Assembly (NCBI RefSeq): GCF_006715635.1
Contig: NZ_VFNP01000002.1
Coordinates: 868,001-932,000 of the forward strand
Reading direction: 5' to 3'
Source: Streptomyces sp. SLBN-118
Lineage (GTDB): Bacteria > Actinomycetota > Actinomycetes > Streptomycetales > Streptomycetaceae
Length of the DNA stretch: 64,000 nucleotides
A program made the translations under genes and the position numbers. Shown here one piece after another: positions 24,965-34,349 of this stretch. The notes below the pieces were generated by a model, which worked only from the letters and a program-made list of their open reading frames with translations, ran no database searches and was not told where the DNA came from. The first letter of the stretch is position 1; every line of letters begins with the position of its first letter.

Positions 24965-26050
24965 ATGACCGATGTACTTCTGACCGTAGGCACACGAAAA
25001 GGGCTCTTCATCGGCCGCAGGCGCGGCGGCACATGGGAGTTCGACGGCCCGCACTTCAACGCGCAGGCCGTGTACTCGATCGGGATCGACACGCGCCGCT
25101 CGGTGCCCCGGCTGCTGGTCGGGGGCGACAGCGCGCACTGGGGCCCTTCGGTGTTCCACTCCGACGATCTCGGCGCGACATGGATCGAGCCGCCGAAACC
25201 GGCCGTGAAGTTCCCCAAGGACACGGGGGCCTCGCTCGAGCGGGTCTGGCAACTGCATCCGGCCGGTCCTGCCACCCCGGATGTGGTGTACGCGGGGACG
25301 GAGCCCGCCGCGCTCTTCCGCTCGGACGACGGCGGCGAGACCTTCGAACTCGTACGGCCGCTGTGGGAGCACCCGACCCGCTCCCAGTGGGTGCCGGGCG
25401 GCGGCGGTGAGGCGGTGCACACGGTGGTGACCGACCGCAGGGATCCGGATTCGGTCACGGTCGCGGTGTCGACGGCCGGGGTGTTCCGCTCCAAGGACGG
25501 CGGCGCAAGCTGGGCGCCGTCCAATCAAGGGGTGTCGGCAGTCTTCCTGCCCGATCCCAACCCGGAGTTCGGCCAGTGCGTCCACAAGATCGCGCAGGAT
25601 GCGGGCGATCTGGACCGGCTGTATCTGCAGAACCACTGGGGCGTGTACCGAAGCGACGACGGGGGCACCCAGTGGACGGACATCGGCGAGGGCCTGCCGT
25701 CCGACTTCGGATTCGCGGTGGCCGCCCATCCGCACCGCCCCGACACGGCCTATGTCTTCCCGATCACGGCCGACGCGGACCGTGTGCCCGCCGGGCGCCG
25801 TTGCCGCGTCTACCGTACGGGCGACGCGGGCAGCAGCTGGGAGGCGCTGTCGGCCGGGCTGCCCGAGGGCGACCATTTCGGCACCGTGCTGCGGGATGCC
25901 CTGTCTACGGACGACGCGGATCCGGCGGGGGTGTACTTCGGCAATCGCAATGGCGAGGTGTACGCCAGCGCCGACGACGGTGACAGCTGGCAGCTACTCG
26001 CCTCCCATCTGCCCGATGTGCTCTGTGTACGGGCGGTGGCCATGGCGTGA
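24965..26050 (+). CDS. BNR/sialidase-like beta-propeller protein
   Basis: A 361-aa protein with repeated Asp-box (BNR) motifs: HSDDLGATW, RSDDGGETF, RSKDGGASW, RSDDGGTQW, RTGDAGSSW and ASADDGDSW. This predicts a six- or seven-bladed propeller of the exo-sialidase/photosystem-assembly type. No signal peptide, so it is cytoplasmic. True sialidase catalytic residues are not evident, and function is unknown. GGAGG precedes the ATG. ung begins 34 bases after the stop, so the two may be co-transcribed. Confidence 0.88.
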   Translation: MTDVLLTVGTRKGLFIGRRRGGTWEFDGPHFNAQAVYSIGIDTRRSVPRLLVGGDSAHWGPSVFHSDDLGATWIEPPKPAVKFPKDTGASLERVWQLHPAGPATPDVVYAGTEPAALFRSDDGGETFELVRPLWEHPTRSQWVPGGGGEAVHTVVTDRRDPDSVTVAVSTAGVFRSKDGGASWAPSNQGVSAVFLPDPNPEFGQCVHKIAQDAGDLDRLYLQNHWGVYRSDDGGTQWTDIGEGLPSDFGFAVAAHPHRPDTAYVFPITADADRVPAGRRCRVYRTGDAGSSWEALSAGLPEGDHFGTVLRDALSTDDADPAGVYFGNRNGEVYASADDGDSWQLLASHLPDVLCVRAVAMA

Positions 26051-26084
26051 GACGGGCGTCGTCGCACCAGTAGAGTGACGCCCC

Positions 26085-26759
26085 GTGGCACGACCGTTGA
26101 AAGAAATTGTCGAACCGGGCTGGGCCGGCGCCCTCGCGCCGGTGGCCGAACGCATCGCCGCGATGGGCGACTTCCTGCGGGCGGAGATCGCCGCGGGACG
26201 CACCTATCTGCCGGCCGGACCGAATGTGCTGCGGGCCTTCCAGCAGCCCTTCGAGGACGTGCGGGTCCTGATCGTCGGTCAGGATCCCTACCCGACGCCC
26301 GGGCATGCCGTGGGGCTGAGCTTCTCGGTGGCACCCGAGGTGCGGCCGGTGCCCGGCAGCCTGGACAACATCTTCCGGGAGATGCACGCGGATCTGGGGC
26401 ACCCGCGACCTGCCAGCGGTGACCTCACGCCCTGGACCCGGCAAGGTGTGCTGCTGCTCAACAGGGCGCTCACCACCGCGCCCCGCAAGCCTGCCGCACA
26501 TCGCGGCAAGGGCTGGGAAGAGGTGACCGAGCAGGCCATCCGGGCGCTTGCCGCACGCGGAAAGCCGCTGGTGTCGGTGCTGTGGGGACGCGACGCCCGC
26601 AATCTGCGTCCGCTGCTCGGCGACCTGCCCGCGATCGAGTCCTCTCACCCTTCCCCCATGTCCGCCGACCGCGGCTTCTTCGGCTCCCGCCCCTTCAGCC
26701 GCGCCAACGAACTCCTCCAACGCCAGGGGGCGCAGCCGGTCGACTGGCGGCTTCCGTGA
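26085..26759 (+). CDS. ung: Uracil-DNA glycosylase
   Basis: A 224-aa family 1 uracil-DNA glycosylase that removes uracil from DNA in base excision repair. The water-activating motif [17 protein letters not shown] (about residues 62-78) and the minor-groove loop [20 protein letters not shown] (about 187-206) are intact. The start is GTG 26085. Length is normal. The downstream kinase-like gene overlaps the stop by 4 bases. Confidence 0.97.
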   Translation: MARPLKEIVEPGWAGALAPVAERIAAMGDFLRAEIAAGRTYLPAGPNVLRAFQQPFEDVRVLIVGQDPYPTPGHAVGLSFSVAPEVRPVPGSLDNIFREMHADLGHPRPASGDLTPWTRQGVLLLNRALTTAPRKPAAHRGKGWEEVTEQAIRALAARGKPLVSVLWGRDARNLRPLLGDLPAIESSHPSPMSADRGFFGSRPFSRANELLQRQGAQPVDWRLP

Positions 26760-27757
26760 CCGAGCGCCGCGGCGGCTGGGTGCTCGGGGTGGACTCCGGC
26801 GGTTCCGGGCTGCGCGCGGCGCTCGCCGACATCGCCGATCCGCGGCGCGTGGAGACCGCCGAGTCACGCGAACCCGTGCGCACGGGCAGCGACGGGATCG
26901 ACGCACGGCATCTGCTGGACCAGCTGCTGCCGATGGCGCGTGGGCTGCTGGAGCGGACCGGCGGTACATCCCTGTCGGCTGTCGCGATCGGCGCCGCGGG
27001 GATGGCGACGCTCGGCGGCGCCTTGCGCAGCGAACTCCCCGCGGCACTGGACCGGTTGCTGGGTGTACGCCGGGTGGCGCTCGCGGCCGACGCGGTCACC
27101 GCGTACGCGGGGGCGCTCGGCCAGCGCCCGGGAGCCGTGGTCGCCGCGGGCACCGGCATGATCGCGATGGGCACGGATCTCCGGGCGTGGCACCGGGCGG
27201 ACGGCTGGGGCCACCTGCTGGGCGACAGCGGCGGCGGCGCCTGGATCGGCCGGGCCGGTCTGGAGGCAGCCCTGCGCGCCCACGACGGGCGGCGTGGCGG
27301 TTCGCCCGCGCTGCTGACCAGGGTGGAGTCGGTGTTCGGTCCGGCAGAGGACCTGCCGGGCATGCTGTATCCGCGCTCCGACCGGCCCGCGGTGCTCGCC
27401 TCCTTCGCACCGGAGGTCGCCGGGTGCGCCGCGGCAGGTGACGAGGTGTCGGCACAGATCCTCGCGGCCGCCGCCCGGCATGTCGCGGAGGCGGCCGCGG
27501 CCGTGTGCCCGTCCGTATCGGAGGATCCGGAAGGATCCCACGTCGCCCTTACCGGCGGGCTGTTGAAGCTGGGCGAACCGCTTCTCTCGCCGCTGAGGGC
27601 GGAACTGGCCGGTCAACTGCCACATGCGCGGCTGGTGCCCGCGGCCGGTGATCCCCTCAGCGGCGCGGTGCTTCTCGCGGCCGCGCTCGCCACCGATTCG
27701 CTGCTGCTACCACGCCAACCCACGCTGCTGCACGTACCGACACAGCCGCACAGGTGA
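26756..27757 (+). CDS. BadF/BcrA-type ATPase, N-acetylglucosamine kinase-like
   Basis: A 333-aa ASKHA-fold protein. The phosphate-1 loop is [16 protein letters not shown] at the start, connecting and phosphate-2 segments include [12 protein letters not shown] (about residue 130) and [20 protein letters not shown] (about 147), characteristic of the N-acetylglucosamine kinase branch. It would phosphorylate GlcNAc or another amino sugar. GTG 26756 overlaps the ung stop (GTGA), so it is translationally coupled. There is no sugar transporter nearby. Confidence 0.9.
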   Translation: MTERRGGWVLGVDSGGSGLRAALADIADPRRVETAESREPVRTGSDGIDARHLLDQLLPMARGLLERTGGTSLSAVAIGAAGMATLGGALRSELPAALDRLLGVRRVALAADAVTAYAGALGQRPGAVVAAGTGMIAMGTDLRAWHRADGWGHLLGDSGGGAWIGRAGLEAALRAHDGRRGGSPALLTRVESVFGPAEDLPGMLYPRSDRPAVLASFAPEVAGCAAAGDEVSAQILAAAARHVAEAAAAVCPSVSEDPEGSHVALTGGLLKLGEPLLSPLRAELAGQLPHARLVPAAGDPLSGAVLLAAALATDSLLLPRQPTLLHVPTQPHR

Positions 27758-27852
27758 GGCGTACTCCATTCATCGGATAAATGTGGACAGATTGCGCTTG
27801 ACTGCCCCCTCCCCGAACAGAGGAGCACACAAAACCAGTAGCATGCGGCGCC

Positions 27853-28770
27853 ATGAGCTCCCCCACTGGGCCGGCATCCGGCCTGCCTGTACGAATGCCG
27901 CGACCCCGCCAGTCCGGGCGGCACCGCCGACCGGAACCCGTGGCGGCTCCCGAGGGTGCGCCCGCGCTGGTTCTCGCCGTGCCCGGCGCTCCCGCGCCCG
28001 CCACGCGCAGCCTGGCCGAAGAGGTCATAAGCATTGCCCGCTCCGAACTGCCCGGCCTCGATGTCGGCATCGGCTACCTGGACGGCGACGACGCCGAGTA
28101 CCCCACACTCGAGACCGTCCTCGCCCAGAACGCCGCCCGGCGCACCGAGCGGTACGAGATCGCGAAGGCCGCCGGCCGTGACGTGGCCGCGCCCGAAGGG
28201 CCCGCCGCCGTGGTGGTGCCGCTCCTCGCCGGTCCCGACAACGCCCTGATGCGCCGGATCCGCCAGGCCGTGATGGACAGCCGTTCCGCCGCCGAGCTGA
28301 CCGATGTCCTCGGCCCGCACCCGCTGCTCGCGGAGGCCCTGCACGTGCGGCTCTCGGAGGCCGGACTGGCACGCGCCGACCGTGCGCGGCTGTTCACCGT
28401 GGCCACCGCCGCCGACGGCATCATCCTGGCGACGGTCGGCGGTGAGGAGGCCGTCCAGGCCGCCGGGATCACCGGCATGCTGCTGGCTGCCCGCCTCGCG
28501 GTGCCGGTGATGGCCGCCGCGCTCGACCAGGCGGGCGCGGTCGGTGCGATCGCCGAGCAGCTGCGCGGCTCCGGCTCGGTGCAGCTCGCGCTGGCCCCGT
28601 ATCTCGTCGGTCCCGAGCTGCCCGAGGGCGTGCTGGACGCCGCCGCGAAGGAAGCAGGCTGTGCCGCCGCCGAGGCGCTGGGCGCCTACCCGGCGATCGG
28701 CAAGCTGGTGCTGTCGCAGTACACGACCACGCTGGGCATCGCCCAGCCGCAGGGCTCGCCCTCGCTCTGA
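27853..28770 (+). CDS. CbiX/sirohydrochlorin chelatase-like protein
   Basis: A 305-aa two-domain protein with chelatase-like halves (LAEEVISIARSELPGLDVGI..., VAAPEGPAAVVVPLLAGPDN, LGPHPLLAEALHVRLSEAG). The usual metal-site His of the HGSR motif at the first strand is replaced: ALVLAVPGAPAPATRSL. It may therefore be a binding protein rather than a Co/Fe chelatase. His in LGPHPLLAEALH is retained. There is no ribosome site before ATG 27853, and TAGCAT at 27839-27844 suggests a leaderless transcript. No cobalamin or siroheme genes are nearby. Confidence 0.85.
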   Translation: MSSPTGPASGLPVRMPRPRQSGRHRRPEPVAAPEGAPALVLAVPGAPAPATRSLAEEVISIARSELPGLDVGIGYLDGDDAEYPTLETVLAQNAARRTERYEIAKAAGRDVAAPEGPAAVVVPLLAGPDNALMRRIRQAVMDSRSAAELTDVLGPHPLLAEALHVRLSEAGLARADRARLFTVATAADGIILATVGGEEAVQAAGITGMLLAARLAVPVMAAALDQAGAVGAIAEQLRGSGSVQLALAPYLVGPELPEGVLDAAAKEAGCAAAEALGAYPAIGKLVLSQYTTTLGIAQPQGSPSL

Positions 28771-28802
28771 CCGCCCGGCGGTCTGCCGCAGGCACGCCGA
28801 AG

Positions 28803-28830
28803 GGCCCGCACCACTCGAACGGTGCGGGCC
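28803..28830. terminator. Bidirectional terminator between convergent genes
   Basis: GGCCCGCACC and GGTGCGGGCC form a perfect 10-bp stem with an 8-base loop between the CbiX-like and lactonase stops. Confidence 0.8.
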
Positions 28831-28873
28831 GTTCAGCATGACGCGCCCGGTGCGGGGGAAAGTGCCCGCACAG

Positions 28874-29923
28874 TCAGGCGAAGACCACGCAGGAAGCCGC
28901 GGGGGCGGCCAGGGAGCCCGCCCTGTGCGGCACGCCGGTGTCCGGGTCGATGTCGAACCAGGTGACGTCGCCGGAGCGCTCATTGGCGGCGTACAGCCTG
29001 CGTCCCGTGGGGTCCAGGGCCAGATCGCGGGGCCAGTGCCCGCCGCACGGCACGGTGGTGACCAGCTCCGCCTTCTCGCGCGTCTCGTCGAGCGTGAGGA
29101 CGGCGATGCTGTCGGGGCCGCGGTTGGCGGTCCACAGGTGGCGTCCGTCGTGCGAGACGACGACCTCGGACGGGTGGACGGGCCCTGCGACGCCGGGCGG
29201 CACCACGGGCTGATCGTCCAGTGGTTCCAGCACACCGGTTTCCGCGTGCCAGCGGCAGACGGCGAGCGTCGGCTCCAGTTCGTTCAGCACATAGGCGTGG
29301 CTGCCCTCCGGGTGGAAGGCGAGATGGCGCGGCCCGCTCCCCGGACGCAGCGCGGTCTCACCGTGGAGCGTCAGCTCGCCCGCCCCTGGGTCGAGTGCGC
29401 AGGTCCGTATGCGGTCGGTGCCGAGGTCGACCGCGAGCACCCATCGCCCGCTCGGGTCGGGCAGCACCTGGTGGGCGTGCGGGCCGCGTTGGCGCTCCGG
29501 GTGGGGTCCCGTGCCCTCGTGCTGGAGGACACCGGTTGCCGCGCACGGCTCCCCGGTGGTCCCGAGAGGGAGCACGCTGACGCTGCCCGAGCCGTAGTTG
29601 GCGGTCACCAGGTGGCCCGCGGCGAACGCGAGATGCGTCGGCCCCTCGCCCCGCACCGGGACCCTGGAGCCGACGAGCCTCGGAGAGGGCCCGCTGATGT
29701 CGAAGGCGGCGACCGCGCCCTCCTGCGCCTCGGAGACGGCGTAGAGGAGCGGGCCGCGGGGCCCGATCGCGATGGCGAGACAGGAGGGATCCGCGAGCGC
29801 GTCGCTCACTCCCGTCTCCGTCAGCCGGCCGGTCTCCCCGTCGACGGCGGTCGCGATGATGCCTCGGCCCCCGGCCGAGGTGAACGACCCGATGAATGCC
29901 CGACCGCCGCCTGCGTGGCCCAC
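28874..29923 (-). CDS. Lactonase family (YVTN-type beta-propeller) protein
   Basis: A 349-aa protein of the 6-phosphogluconolactonase/carboxymuconate-cyclase-like group, with seven-bladed propeller repeats. Diagnostic pieces are AFIGSFTSAGGRGI at the start, GPTHLAFAAGHLVTANYGSG, GPRHLAFHPEGSHAYVLNEL, VHPSEVVVSHDGRHLWTANR and WPRDLALDPTGRRLYAANER. It is cytoplasmic. The true lactone substrate is not known. GTG 29923 has GAGGGGAC upstream. The nitric oxide synthase gene lies 57 bases upstream on the same strand and may be co-transcribed. Confidence 0.9.
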   Translation of the reverse strand: MGHAGGGRAFIGSFTSAGGRGIIATAVDGETGRLTETGVSDALADPSCLAIAIGPRGPLLYAVSEAQEGAVAAFDISGPSPRLVGSRVPVRGEGPTHLAFAAGHLVTANYGSGSVSVLPLGTTGEPCAATGVLQHEGTGPHPERQRGPHAHQVLPDPSGRWVLAVDLGTDRIRTCALDPGAGELTLHGETALRPGSGPRHLAFHPEGSHAYVLNELEPTLAVCRWHAETGVLEPLDDQPVVPPGVAGPVHPSEVVVSHDGRHLWTANRGPDSIAVLTLDETREKAELVTTVPCGGHWPRDLALDPTGRRLYAANERSGDVTWFDIDPDTGVPHRAGSLAAPAASCVVFA

Positions 29924-29980
29924 AGCATGTCCCCTCTCCGCCTCTGATCGCTTGCTGCCGGGGCGACGGTAGCAGTCGGT

Positions 29981-31225
29981 CTAGACCAACTCGGTCCAGC
30001 TGCCCCCTTCGCCGCGGGCGCGCGCCTGCGCCTCGGGGTGGTGCACATAGGCGGGACGCCACTGCGTCGGGTCGTAGGTCCGGTGGAAAACGGGCGTGGC
30101 GGAGCCTGAGATCGGCGGCACGATCCACGACCAGTCGGCGCCCACGCCGCGGCCCCGGCTCTCCTCGCGTTCCATATGGGTCAGGAAGCGGCGCGATTCG
30201 GTGTGGTGGTCGGTGACGGTGACACCCGCACGGTCGAAGGAGTGCAGCACAGCGCGGTTCAGCTCGACCAGCGCCCGGTCCTTCCACAGGGAACGGTCGC
30301 TGCCGGTGTCCAGGCCCAGTCCTTCGGCGATACGCGGCAGCAGGTCGTAGCGGTCGGTGTCGGCGAGATTGCGCGCGCCGATCTCGGTGCCCATGTACCA
30401 GCCGTTGAAGGGCGCCGCCGGGTAGCAGATCCCGCCGATCTCCAGGCACATGTTCGCGATGGCAGGCACTGCGTGCCAGCGCAGCCCCAGGTCCGTGCAC
30501 CAGCTCTCCTCCGGGTGATGCAGCTCCACTTCGAGCACGGCATCCCGCGGCAGCTCGAAGAAGCGCGGCTTGCCGTCGCCGTCCTCGATGACGAGGGGCA
30601 GCAGGTCGAACGGCGTGCCGGGCCCGCCCGGCCAGCCGAGCCGGAGAGCGAAGTCGGTGAGCCCGGCATTGCGCGGATCGCCGACGGCGGGCCCCTGTGC
30701 GGAGCCGTAGCCCGCGTACCGTACGAGCTGCTCGTTCCAGATCCGCGGTCCCGGTCTGCCGGGCGCGTCCGGGGCGAAGACGGTGATCAGGGGGCGTATG
30801 CGGCCGCCGTTGGTGGCCTGGCGCAGATGTTCCGCGGACTCGCGCGCCACGGAGTCGGCGTCGTCGATGTGCCGGCGATCGCGTATGCGCAGGGAGTTCC
30901 AGTAGAGGCGGCCTATGCAGCGGTTGCTGTTGCGCCAGGCCACACGCGCGCCGTAGACGAGTTCGGCCCGCGTGTGACGGTAGGTGCCGGTCTCGTCGAT
31001 CTCCGTGCGTACGGCGGCGATTCGGGCTTCCGGATCCCCTGCTGCCTCCTCCTGGTGGAAGAGCCGGATGAAGTCCTCGGCCTCCTTGCGCAGTTCGCGG
31101 TCGGTGACTGAGGCGGGCGGCTCGGTGTGGCCCATCGGGCAGTGCGCCCCAGCAGATGGCGGCGGCTCCGGTTTTTCACGATGTGCTCCGTTCCGGCGCA
31201 GGTATCTGATCAGAGACTTCCGCAT
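29981..31225 (-). CDS. nos: Bacterial nitric oxide synthase, oxygenase domain only
   Basis: A 414-aa haem enzyme oxidising L-arginine to citrulline plus nitric oxide. The haem-ligand Cys is in AWRNSNRCIGRLYW (about residue 103). The substrate Glu lies in FNGWYMGTEIGARNLAD (about residues 270-286), after NMCLEIGGICYPAAP. The C-terminal region has the pterin-side WSWIVPPISGSATPVFH motif. There is no reductase domain, as in other bacterial enzymes, so electrons must come from a cellular flavodoxin or ferredoxin reductase. An N-terminal extension contains HCPMGHTEPP, a possible metal-binding patch. ATG 31225 has GGGGG about 8 bases upstream. Confidence 0.95.
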   Translation of the reverse strand: MRKSLIRYLRRNGAHREKPEPPPSAGAHCPMGHTEPPASVTDRELRKEAEDFIRLFHQEEAAGDPEARIAAVRTEIDETGTYRHTRAELVYGARVAWRNSNRCIGRLYWNSLRIRDRRHIDDADSVARESAEHLRQATNGGRIRPLITVFAPDAPGRPGPRIWNEQLVRYAGYGSAQGPAVGDPRNAGLTDFALRLGWPGGPGTPFDLLPLVIEDGDGKPRFFELPRDAVLEVELHHPEESWCTDLGLRWHAVPAIANMCLEIGGICYPAAPFNGWYMGTEIGARNLADTDRYDLLPRIAEGLGLDTGSDRSLWKDRALVELNRAVLHSFDRAGVTVTDHHTESRRFLTHMEREESRGRGVGADWSWIVPPISGSATPVFHRTYDPTQWRPAYVHHPEAQARARGEGGSWTELV

Positions 31226-31354
31226 GGTGCGCACCCCCTGGGTTCCACAAGACGTACGTGGATGCCGCTCTGGTTACCCCTCGAACACGCTGATCTACCC
31301 TGTGTGTGCCCGTGGAATGTGCCCCGCTGGGGGGCTGGGTCGCTGTTCCCCAGG

Positions 31355-32884
31355 TCAGGCAGGCACGAGGGGAGCACGCGGAGAGGTACGAAGAGGCGCG
31401 TCCAGTTCACCGAGCGCCTCCTCGAGTGCCTGGAGGTGCGTGAGCGCGGCCTCGGCCCCAGGGTGGTGCGGCGGTGCCGGTACGGGGTGGATGTCAACCT
31501 TCGTCTGCCGGATGGCGGGTGGCACCAAGGCGTGTACGGCGGCCTGGACCCGGCTGCACGCGGCGGCGAGCCGTGCGTCGTGGGACGCGTCGGGGTCGGC
31601 GGCCACGGCGGTGAGGCCGCGCACCTCGCGAGCGCAGTCGTCCAGCAGCACGATCACCTGGCGGGCGCGCGCCTTGCGGGCCCGCAGCGGGCTGAGCGGG
31701 TGGACGAGCGGCGCGAGAGAGAGCCGTACGCGGCCCAGCAGAAGCTCGAGTTCGGCGGCGAGCGGCGCGGGGTCGGCCTGCTCGTCCCCCGCCAGCCTGC
31801 GCGCGGCCTCGGTGGTGCAGCCGTGGACGCAACTCAGCGCCCGCCGGATCCAGGCGTCGGTCGCGGCGTGTGTGGTCACGGGCAGGATCAGCGCGACACC
31901 GAGTGCCGCGCCGAGTGCGCCGACGGCCGTCTCCTGGAGGCGGAGCAGCAGCAGGCCCGGATGCAGGACACCGAGCAGTCCGTACAGCAGACCGGCCATG
32001 ACCGTGACGAAGAACATCATCCAGCTGTACGAGGGCGCGGCCGTGTAGAAGATCCCGAAGACGCAGACCGCGACCAGGGCGGCCGTGGGCGCGGGTGCGC
32101 CCGCGACCGGGATGGCGATCAGCAGACCGGCGGCGATGCCCGTGACCGTGCCGACGACGCGGCGGAAGCCCCGTACGAGGGTCTCGCCGCGCGAGGCGGT
32201 GTTGACGAAGATCCACCAGGCGGTGCCGACCGCCCAGTACCAGCGGTCCGGCGAGAGCAGCTGCCCGGCGGCCAGCGCGACGGCGCAGGCGAAGGTCGCC
32301 TGGAGGGCCTGGCGGGTGGTGGGACGGGCGAGTCCGCTGCCGGGGAGCGGCGCGGGCGCGGCGGGCACAGGCGTTCGCCGCTCGATGCACCACAGACCGA
32401 AGCGGACGGCCGACGAGGCGGTGACGGCCAGCGCGACCGCTCCGTACAGCTCCGGCAACTGGGCCGGGAGCGCGTGCAGGAACTGGGTGACGAAGAACAT
32501 CATGAAGGCGAAGATCCCCAGCGCGTGTCCGCGCGGGCCCCATCGCCTGGCGTAGACGCCGCAGAAGACCACCGCGAGCCAGGCGGCGGCGCGCGGCAGC
32601 GGCTGACCGTGCAGGACCGTCGCGAGCGCCAGCACCGGGAAACCGGCGGCGGGCAGAAGGGCGGTCGTGACCACCTGGCCGCGCACGCTGGTGTCGGCGA
32701 CGGTGAACAGCGCGAGCATCGCTGCCAGACCGCCGGTGATGGAGGCAACGAGGGAGAGACCGGCGAACTGCGCGGCGGCGACCGCAAGGCCCACGCCGAG
32801 CACGGCGCGCGTCGAGACCCGCAGCCGTACGCACCCCGGATCGGGGGCGACGAACATCCTCTTCACACCGGTCAGGCTCTTCAC
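31355..32884 (-). CDS. FUSC family (aromatic acid exporter-like) membrane protein
   Basis: A 509-aa inner-membrane protein with about ten to twelve hydrophobic segments in two halves and a long soluble C-terminal tail of coiled-coil-like helices (residues 355-500). It resembles FUSC/YccS-type proteins related to fusaric acid and p-hydroxybenzoate efflux. Markers are the repeated GRxxGTxxG-like segment FRRVVGTVTGIAAGLLIAIP and AVGTAWWIFVNTASRGETLV. GTG 32884 starts at VKSLTGVKRMF; the longer frame to 33010 is unconserved. It is divergent from an AsnC gene and may be regulated by it. Confidence 0.9.
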   Translation of the reverse strand: MKSLTGVKRMFVAPDPGCVRLRVSTRAVLGVGLAVAAAQFAGLSLVASITGGLAAMLALFTVADTSVRGQVVTTALLPAAGFPVLALATVLHGQPLPRAAAWLAVVFCGVYARRWGPRGHALGIFAFMMFFVTQFLHALPAQLPELYGAVALAVTASSAVRFGLWCIERRTPVPAAPAPLPGSGLARPTTRQALQATFACAVALAAGQLLSPDRWYWAVGTAWWIFVNTASRGETLVRGFRRVVGTVTGIAAGLLIAIPVAGAPAPTAALVAVCVFGIFYTAAPSYSWMMFFVTVMAGLLYGLLGVLHPGLLLLRLQETAVGALGAALGVALILPVTTHAATDAWIRRALSCVHGCTTEAARRLAGDEQADPAPLAAELELLLGRVRLSLAPLVHPLSPLRARKARARQVIVLLDDCAREVRGLTAVAADPDASHDARLAAACSRVQAAVHALVPPAIRQTKVDIHPVPAPPHHPGAEAALTHLQALEEALGELDAPLRTSPRAPLVPA

Positions 32885-33114
32885 GACGGCCGCCCCGCCC
32901 CCTTGCTGTTCGACTTCCTGCGCGGACACGTTCCGCGGACATGGCAAAGGCGCCGCGGGTCCGGTCCGGCTCCGTCGCCGTTCCGGCGCTGCGCGGCGCC
33001 ATCTCTCCAAGAGGAAAGCACCACGGTGGACGTCGGCTCAACTCGATCGCAGCCTGGTGGGCCATTGGTACAGTCGAAGCGGGAAACACGGTACCGGAGG
33101 GAGGCCAACGGACC

Positions 33115-33597
33115 ATGACGGTGGACACCCTCGACACCCGGATCCTGCGGCTGCTGATCGAGCAGCCTCGCACCAGCGTGCGTGAGTACGCCCGGATTCT
33201 GGGCATCGCTCGCGGAACCGTCCAGGCCAGGATCGACCGGATGGAGCGGGAGGGCGTGATCACAGGCAGCGGCCCCCACCTCTCCCCCGCCGCCCTCGGG
33301 CACCCGGTGCTCGCGTTCGTCCATATCGAGGTCACTCAGGGGCACCTGGACGAGGTCGGCGACGCGCTCGCCGCCGTACCCGAGATCATCGAGGCTTTCT
33401 CGATCACCGGCGGCGGGGATCTGCTCACCCGGGTTGCCGCGCGGGACAACGGTCATCTCGAAGACGTCATCCAGCGGCTCATCCAGCTGCCGGGCGTGGT
33501 GCGCACGCGCACCGAGGTGGCCCTGCGCGAGCGGGTGCCGCACCGGCTGCTGCCGCTGGTCGAGTCGGTGGGCCGGGCGGCCGGCACCTCACGGTAG
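33115..33597 (+). CDS. Lrp/AsnC family regulator
   Basis: A 160-aa regulator with an N-terminal HTH (LDTRILRLLIEQPRTSVREY, then ARILGIARGTVQARIDRMER) and a RAM domain (HPVLAFVHIEVTQGHLDEVG, SITGGGDLLTRVAARDNGHL). The divergent FUSC transporter is the likely target. The intergenic region of 230 bases holds GGTAC-containing elements but I see no perfect dyad. It is also close to the lysine-catabolism genes, so an amino acid effector is plausible. Confidence 0.92.
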   Translation: MTVDTLDTRILRLLIEQPRTSVREYARILGIARGTVQARIDRMEREGVITGSGPHLSPAALGHPVLAFVHIEVTQGHLDEVGDALAAVPEIIEAFSITGGGDLLTRVAARDNGHLEDVIQRLIQLPGVVRTRTEVALRERVPHRLLPLVESVGRAAGTSR

Positions 33598-33623
33598 AGC
33601 CGAGCCTTGGCATGCTGGAGGGC

Positions 33624-34349
33624 ATGAGCATCGCGCGCACCCCTTCGGTCATCTTCGATCTCGACGGAACGCTCGTGGACAGCGAGCCGAACTACTACGA
33701 GGCGGGGCGCAGGCTCCTGGCGCAGCACGGCGTGAGGGACTTCGGCTGGGAGCACCACACACGGTTCATCGGCATCGGTACGCGGGACACCCTGGAGATC
33801 CTGCGCGGGGAGTACGGGATCGAGGATCCGGTCGACGAGCTGCTCGCCGGGCTGAACCGGATCTATCTGGAGCTGGCCCGGGCCTCGACGGACGTCTACC
33901 CCGAGATGCGGAAGTTCGTGGAGCTCCTGCATACGGACGGCGTGCCGATGGCGGTTGCCTCGGGCTCCTCACGCGCGGCCGTCGGGGCGGTCCTGGCGGG
34001 CACCGGTCTTGACGCGTTCATCGCCGCGACCGTCTCCGCCGAGGAGGTCGCGCGGGGCAAGCCGGAGCCCGACGCCTTTTTGGAGGCCGCGCGCCGTCTG
34101 GGTGCGGCTCCCTCCGACTGCGTGGTCCTGGAGGACGCGGCTCCGGGCGCAGCGGCGGCGCATGCGGCGGGCATGCGCTGCATCGCCGTTCCCTACGTCC
34201 CCGAGACGGCGGGAGACCCGGCGTTCGGGGCGGCGGAGCTGCTTTTCGCGGGCGGGCAGGGAGATTTCACGGCGCGGGCGGCCTACGACTGGCTTCGTTC
34301 GCCGCAGGCCCGAGACGCCCGGGGCGTCATCCGATCCAGCCGCCGGTGA
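33624..34349 (+). CDS. HAD family hydrolase (phosphoglycolate phosphatase-like)
   Basis: A 241-aa HAD phosphatase. Motif I is VIFDLDGTLVDSE (nucleophilic Asp near residue 12), the Ser motif is AVASGSSRAAVG, and motifs III/IV are GKPEPDAFLEAARRL and CVVLEDAAPGAAAA. A helical C1 cap sits between residues 20 and 85. It hydrolyses a small phosphorylated metabolite. ATG 33624 begins MSIART; ATG 33612 is four codons earlier, and both have imperfect ribosome sites. Its 3' end overlaps the convergent SDR by 23 bases. Confidence 0.93.
   Translation: MSIARTPSVIFDLDGTLVDSEPNYYEAGRRLLAQHGVRDFGWEHHTRFIGIGTRDTLEILRGEYGIEDPVDELLAGLNRIYLELARASTDVYPEMRKFVELLHTDGVPMAVASGSSRAAVGAVLAGTGLDAFIAATVSAEEVARGKPEPDAFLEAARRLGAAPSDCVVLEDAAPGAAAAHAAGMRCIAVPYVPETAGDPAFGAAELLFAGGQGDFTARAAYDWLRSPQARDARGVIRSSRR

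Noticed and set aside
29981..32884. NOS as part of a thaxtomin-like nitration cluster
   Set aside because: No txtA/txtB NRPS, P450 or related gene is near. The neighbours are a lactonase-type propeller and a FUSC protein.
31127..33118. 663-aa plus-strand frame opposite the FUSC gene
   Set aside because: It is a shadow of the FUSC gene; Arg/Gly/Gln-rich, no domains, no ribosome site.
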